22,952 nt of DNA from a virus. The stretch is taken from positions 1 through 22,952 of the IMG/VR virus record IMGVR_UViG_3300046513_000333. The stretch is one strand, 5' to 3'. Both the position numbers and the translations under genes were made by a program. Of the stretch, positions 18,664 to 22,952 are shown one piece after another (the stretch's first letter is position 1; each line of letters opens with the position of its first letter). The notes under the pieces are model-generated. The model ran no database searches. It worked only from the letters and a program-made list of their open reading frames with translations, and had not been told where the DNA came from.

Positions 18664-21600
18664 TTACGGGGTTTCGTCGGCGAAGGCGCCGGCGGCGCGC
18701 GCATCGCGGCGCGACTTCGGCAGGAAGATGCCCTCCTTGGCCTGCGCCACATGCTGCATGCGCAGGCGCACGCTATGCTGCAGGTGCAGCGGCGCGATCA
18801 TGCGGCTCGGGTGCAGCGCATTGAATGCTTGGATCGCCTGCAAGGTGCTGGCCGGGTCTTCCTGCTGCATGACGTGGTGCGCATACTGGTTCATCAGCTG
18901 CTGGCGGCGCTGCTGCAGGGCCTTGTCGGTCTGGTAGATCGCGCTTTTTCCCGCCTGCGCCTCACGGCCGCGGCTCGGCGAGAAGCCGAGGAACTGGCCG
19001 GCATCCTCGGCCAGCGTGGTCTCCGGCACCAGCTCGATGCCGGTGCGGTCCTTGATCCCCTCCTGGGCGTAGCGCAGGGTTTTCAAAGGCCCGCGCAGGA
19101 ACGCCGGCACCATTTCCTCCAGCCCGCGCTGCCAGTCGTTGTTGTGGGCAATGGTGTACATGCCCTTGGACGCATTCACGGCCATGCCGGCCACCGGCCC
19201 CAGCAGCCCGGTCAGATACGACTCGGCCAGCGGTGCGCCGGCCAGCCCTTCCTGCACGTCCGGCAGCAGCAGCGAATTGAGTCCGACGCGCGCTGAGATA
19301 TCCCACGGCGTCAGGCGCGACAGGCCGTGCGCCAGCACTTCGCCGGCCTTGTCGCCGAAGGCGTCGGCGAACAGGTTGCGCAGCGCGATCTCGGCGTCCC
19401 ACGGCTCGTCGTCCGAGCCGCCGACCATCGAGGCGGCGGCCAGCAGCATACCCACCACCGGCAGGCCCAGTACGCCAGCGGCCAACGCATGGGTCGTCAA
19501 CAGGCCGGCGATGGTCTTGGCGGCCTGGCGATCGCCCTTGACCGCGCGCACCGCGTTGCGGGAGAAGGTGTAGATCATGTTCTGCGCGTATTGCTTAAAC
19601 AACAACACCACGCGCGCCACGTCGCCCTGCATCACGCGCGCGCGATTACCTGAGCTGTAATCGAAGTGGCTGGCGTAGGTGTCCTGCACCGAGGCGGCGT
19701 AGGCGGCGTCGTGGTCCATGCCCTGCTCGCGCGCCAGTCGGTAGCTGGCCAGCGCGGTGGCCTGGCGGTTGAAGCGCTCGGCGTGGTGGAACATAAACGA
19801 GAACACTTTCATGGTCGTGCCCATGGCGCCGTGCAGCGCGCTGTCGTTGCCGGCGGCGATGCTGGTCAAATCATGCGCCAGCGTCACATCAACCAGCCCC
19901 GACTTGATCCATTCCTCGTAGGCGCGCAGCTCGTCGCCTTTCAGCACCTTGCCCATGTCGTTGTGGCCGCGCACCGCGTCCTGCGAGGCGGCGGTCAGCG
20001 CCGAGGCGGCCTTGCCGAAGCCGTAGCGCCCGCCCAGGATCGGGTAGGCCACCAGCGCCGTCTGCGTCAGGTTGACCGCAGCCGATGCCGGCGACAGGCC
20101 CAGGTAGAACACGTAGCCGGCCGAGGTCAGCCAGTTCGACAGCTTATTGTTCTTCGGATTCATGTAGATGTCATGCCGCTTGAGCATTTCATCGATAACC
20201 TGCTGCGCCTTGACCTGGTCATAGCCGGACTCGCGCCCGACCGTATTGGCGTAGTGCTGCATGTCGTCCAGCGTCTGCGCCAGCTGGTCGGCGTAGTTCA
20301 GCTTGGCCAGGTAGCGCGCGCCGTGGAACATATGATTGGCGAACGCGCGGCGCGCATCCTGCGAGAAGCCGGGCGTGCCCTTGCGGTGGATGCCGTGCTT
20401 GGCCCACGACAGGTCCGGCAAGGACGTCAGGTACAGCTGGTTGATCGCATCCTGCAGGGACGGGTCCATGCCGGTGGTCTTGAACATGTTGAACATTTGC
20501 TGCAGGAAGCCGCGCCCAACCGAATCGCGCGCCGCGTTGTACTCGGCGCGAAGGGTCACCTGCGCCACCTGATAGCCCTGCTCTGGCGGGTACTGTTTCA
20601 TCAGCTCGGCGCGCAGGGCCTGCGCCTCGCCCATGGTTTCGGCGAAGTGAATCGCCTCGCGCGCCTGCCCCATGGCCGGGTTCGGATTGGCGCCGCGCCA
20701 GTTCACCTGCACCATGTAGTCGCCAAAGCGCGCCAGCGGGAAGTAGATGCCCTTGATCTTGCCGAAGAACTCGGCATCCATGCGCGCCAGCATCGCGGCG
20801 CGGTTCGGATTGCCGGCCATGGCGCGGCCGATGCGGTCGTGCACGGCCGCCTTCACCGCGGCGTAGTGCTTCTCGTAGGCGTTGGAGGCCTCGGTGAAGA
20901 TCGCCTTGGCTTCCTTCGACAATGCCACGTAGCGCGCGCGCAGCTCGGTGTAGTTGGTCCTGATGTCGCCCATGTCATATGGCTTGCGCGGATCGATCTG
21001 CAAGCGGGTGGCGTCGTGCATCAGTTCGGCCAGCGCCTGGTGGTCTTTGAGCTTGCCCCAATTGGTGGCGATGGTATCGGCCTGCGCGCTGGTGTCGTTC
21101 TTCTCGGCGTCCATCTGCATGGCCAGCTTGTTGTACAGCGCCATCAGGTTGTCCTTGATCCCTTGCGGGAACAGGTGGCCGTACACCTCGACCAACTGCT
21201 GGCGGCCGAGGAACTGCAAGGCCAGGCGCCGGTAATCGACAAACTTGTTCTTGATGCTGGTGACGGTCAGCGCCTTGAGGGTCGATCCGACCTGGCGCGA
21301 CATGTCGGCCGGGCTGCGCGAGAACAGCGGGCCGGCTAAATTCCCGACGTCTTGAGTGTAGCGAGAAACTGCGGCATCGAAGTCGCTGCGGCTAACAGGG
21401 TCAGCGTCTGCGCCAGCTTGTCCGGCCACTCGCCCGTCATCTTCTCCTGCCTGGCCAGCGTTGCGAAGGTCGTCAGCACGTCCCGCATTTCTGGCAGAGT
21501 AGGCGCCAGCGTCCGAGAGTTCGACGCCACGATTTCGTACATCGGCGTGCCGGATGGTGTCGTTGAGGGCTTGGTAGATATCATGATTCTTGTCCAGGAT

Positions 21601-22952
21601 CGAACGCAGCTCCTGCCGCGTGCTGCTCAGGTTGAACGTATCACTTGATTCTAGCAGGGTTTGCACACGCTGCATTTCGCCGATGAAGCGCTGGCTGTGG
21701 TTCATTTCCTTGAAGTGGGCGATTTCATGGATCATGGTGGCGACCATGGACGTGGCGATGCGCTTGGTGTTGCTGGCCGGCGCCGCGCTGTACTCGTCAT
21801 CGACCGCGCTGATGGCCGGGTTCATGAACATGCCCCGGAACGGCGTCATTGTGTGCACGCCGTAATACTCCTTGTCGAAGCTGGTGCCGATGGCCACTTC
21901 GGCCATGCGGCCGTAGTGGTCCGGGTCCTCGGCCACCATGGCATCGCGCAAGGACATGAACAGACGCCCATAGTCGCGCAGGTAGCGGTCGAAGCGGGCG
22001 CCGAAGCGTTCGCGCATGAGCTGAGTGATCGGCGTCACGGTCTCCGTGTCCTGCATGCTTTTGTGCAACGCTTCCAGCGCGTCGGCGGCGGCATAATAGG
22101 CCTCGTCAGCATTTGACGAGGCCTCTGAAGCCTGGTTGACGTTTTCAGTGAGAAGGTCGCGCCGCGGGTCGCCATAGGGGACATCGCTGCGCTGACGGTA
22201 CAGATCGGTGTACACCTTGCGCAGGTCTTCGCGCCGTGCATCGGCCTGCGCCACCGCTTCCTCCATCTGTCCGACCTGGACCCGCTGCGCGGGGGTGCCA
22301 AACAGGACCACGTCCAGGTTATCGTGGATCATCGGGCGGGCCGGGTCGATCTCGCTCTGGTCGATCTTGAACTTCGACACGTCGATCTTGATTTGCGCCA
22401 GGTCGTTGGCCGTCAGTTCGGGCACGGCGCGGCCGTTGACCGTCATGCGGCCGGCGTGAATCTCGATCCGGTCGCCCTCATTGATTTGCAACATGTTCTG
22501 GCGGGCGCTGTCATCGATCTTCGGCGCCAGCTGCATCTTGTCCGACACGCTGCCGTCGGCGTTGATGTATTCGATCTGACCGAAGCCAGCCGCGTTCTCG
22601 GCCGCCTTGTTGCTGCCGTAGATCACCGACAGGTACTTGGTGATCTTGCCGAAGTCATCCGACACGGCTGGCGAAAAGCCCTGCCGGTTGAGGGCGAACG
22701 GGTAGCCCGCGTCTTCCGGTTTCAGGCGCGGCTCGACGTTGATGTACATTTTGCGCGGGATATTATCGGCGTTGTAGTCGAGCGGGTTTTCCTTGATCGA
22801 GAAGCCAAACTGCCACAGCCCGTTCGACAGCACATTGACGTTCGAGCCGTAGTTTTTTTCTTCCTGCTTGGAGATGATGATGCGCGCCGTGCCCCAATCG
22901 AATTTGACGGTGGAGAACGTGGTGTAGTCGTCCTTCGGGAAGTTGCGGCCAA
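18664..22952 (-). CDS. C-terminal 1,428 residues of a giant PLxRFG-type phage protein
   Basis: The frame is open from the right window edge to the stop at 18664, so the start lies outside. Visible parts from the N side: beta-rich region (about 1-180); helical segment; a zinc-peptidase-type motif HEIAHFKE (408-415) with HSQRF shortly after; a Gly/Asp/Arg-rich linker near 490-520 with repeats of NAG and QAG; a long helical region; then PLARFG (738-743) and about 690 residues after it. The PLxRFG motif marks a roughly 700-residue C-terminal domain of very long phage proteins (NCBI 'PLxRFG' family). A hydrophobic segment (LAAGVLGLPVVGMLLAAASM) lies near 1,150. Such giants are multidomain proteins thought to travel in the virion and enter the host with the DNA; exact function unknown. 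Confidence 0.8.
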   Translation of the reverse strand, partial: GRNFPKDDYTTFSTVKFDWGTARIIISKQEEKNYGSNVNVLSNGLWQFGFSIKENPLDYNADNIPRKMYINVEPRLKPEDAGYPFALNRQGFSPAVSDDFGKITKYLSVIYGSNKAAENAAGFGQIEYINADGSVSDKMQLAPKIDDSARQNMLQINEGDRIEIHAGRMTVNGRAVPELTANDLAQIKIDVSKFKIDQSEIDPARPMIHDNLDVVLFGTPAQRVQVGQMEEAVAQADARREDLRKVYTDLYRQRSDVPYGDPRRDLLTENVNQASEASSNADEAYYAAADALEALHKSMQDTETVTPITQLMRERFGARFDRYLRDYGRLFMSLRDAMVAEDPDHYGRMAEVAIGTSFDKEYYGVHTMTPFRGMFMNPAISAVDDEYSAAPASNTKRIATSMVATMIHEIAHFKEMNHSQRFIGEMQRVQTLLESSDTFNLSSTRQELRSILDKNHDIYQALNDTIRHADVRNRGVELSDAGAYSARNAGRADDLRNAGQAGEDDGRVAGQAGADADPVSRSDFDAAVSRYTQDVGNLAGPLFSRSPADMSRQVGSTLKALTVTSIKNKFVDYRRLALQFLGRQQLVEVYGHLFPQGIKDNLMALYNKLAMQMDAEKNDTSAQADTIATNWGKLKDHQALAELMHDATRLQIDPRKPYDMGDIRTNYTELRARYVALSKEAKAIFTEASNAYEKHYAAVKAAVHDRIGRAMAGNPNRAAMLARMDAEFFGKIKGIYFPLARFGDYMVQVNWRGANPNPAMGQAREAIHFAETMGEAQALRAELMKQYPPEQGYQVAQVTLRAEYNAARDSVGRGFLQQMFNMFKTTGMDPSLQDAINQLYLTSLPDLSWAKHGIHRKGTPGFSQDARRAFANHMFHGARYLAKLNYADQLAQTLDDMQHYANTVGRESGYDQVKAQQVIDEMLKRHDIYMNPKNNKLSNWLTSAGYVFYLGLSPASAAVNLTQTALVAYPILGGRYGFGKAASALTAASQDAVRGHNDMGKVLKGDELRAYEEWIKSGLVDVTLAHDLTSIAAGNDSALHGAMGTTMKVFSFMFHHAERFNRQATALASYRLAREQGMDHDAAYAASVQDTYASHFDYSSGNRARVMQGDVARVVLLFKQYAQNMIYTFSRNAVRAVKGDRQAAKTIAGLLTTHALAAGVLGLPVVGMLLAAASMVGGSDDEPWDAEIALRNLFADAFGDKAGEVLAHGLSRLTPWDISARVGLNSLLLPDVQEGLAGAPLAESYLTGLLGPVAGMAVNASKGMYTIAHNNDWQRGLEEMVPAFLRGPLKTLRYAQEGIKDRTGIELVPETTLAEDAGQFLGFSPSRGREAQAGKSAIYQTDKALQQRRQQLMNQYAHHVMQQEDPASTLQAIQAFNALHPSRMIAPLHLQHSVRLRMQHVAQAKEGIFLPKSRRDARAAGAFADETP

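Noticed and set aside
19666-21339. 557-codon open frame opposite the giant protein
   Set aside because: Antisense shadow of the conserved PLxRFG-containing frame in GC-rich DNA; its product is Val/Gly/His/Arg-rich and has no domain signature.
21336-21648. Possible frameshift or gene break in the giant protein
   Set aside because: Two short frames on other phases suggested a break, but the main frame stays open across the segment; the Gly/Asp-rich stretch is an interdomain linker.

Overview
The window is GC-rich DNA (its only AT-rich parts are short non-coding islands). It reads as the accessory/early region plus the lysis end of a temperate phage of a betaproteobacterium, most likely a Burkholderiales host. 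The evidence is a GH24 endolysin, a GTA-type three-helix holin, the C-terminal part of a giant PLxRFG-type phage protein, and dozens of tiny genes that overlap by 1-8 nt. A RepL-type plasmid initiator next to an iteron-like AT-rich stretch, with no integrase visible, makes a phage-plasmid the best guess. That is inference: no terminase, portal, capsid, ParA/B or integrase gene lies inside the window. The host assignment rests on overall gene style and the H-NS C-terminal type, not on a search.

Layout. (1) Positions 1-4659: a rightward array of small genes. It holds an XRE regulator, small membrane proteins, a Cys-His-Asp (transglutaminase-like) protein, a DUF7694-like protein, zinc-binding proteins and two tandem H-NS-like proteins. 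(2) Positions 5763-4643: a leftward two-gene operon, repL plus an unknown gene, driven by a near-consensus promoter. (3) Positions 5764-6812: a 1-kb gene-free stretch. Its repL-side half is AT-rich with iteron-like repeats and a 15-bp-arm palindrome. Its other half is GC-rich with four compact hairpins, two of them inside an exact 27-bp direct repeat. (4) Positions 6813-16672: a second rightward array. It starts with a DUF2325 protein carrying three W-T-x-x-E repeats and a LuxR-type regulator, continues through about 20 small genes (methyltransferase-like, two YkgJ-type Cys-cluster proteins, XRE/winged-helix regulators, a HicA-like protein, a SLOG/DUF2493 protein) and ends in an Acb2-like cyclic-nucleotide sponge. 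(5) Positions 22952-16682: leftward. The giant protein is followed by a TM/coiled-coil protein, holin and lysozyme, then an AbrB-type antitoxin and Doc toxin with their own promoter and palindromic operator.

How the genes may work together. The repL operon and the DUF2325-luxR operon diverge from the origin-like stretch, so replication control and a quorum-type regulator share one regulatory region. The early arrays carry several likely host-takeover or counter-defence products: two H-NS-like proteins that both lack a normal DNA-contacting loop, an Acb2-like protein that would sequester defence second messengers, and a SLOG protein. The Doc/AbrB pair would stabilise an extrachromosomal prophage. 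The right-hand module is for lysis and, through the giant protein, probably for material delivered with the virion.
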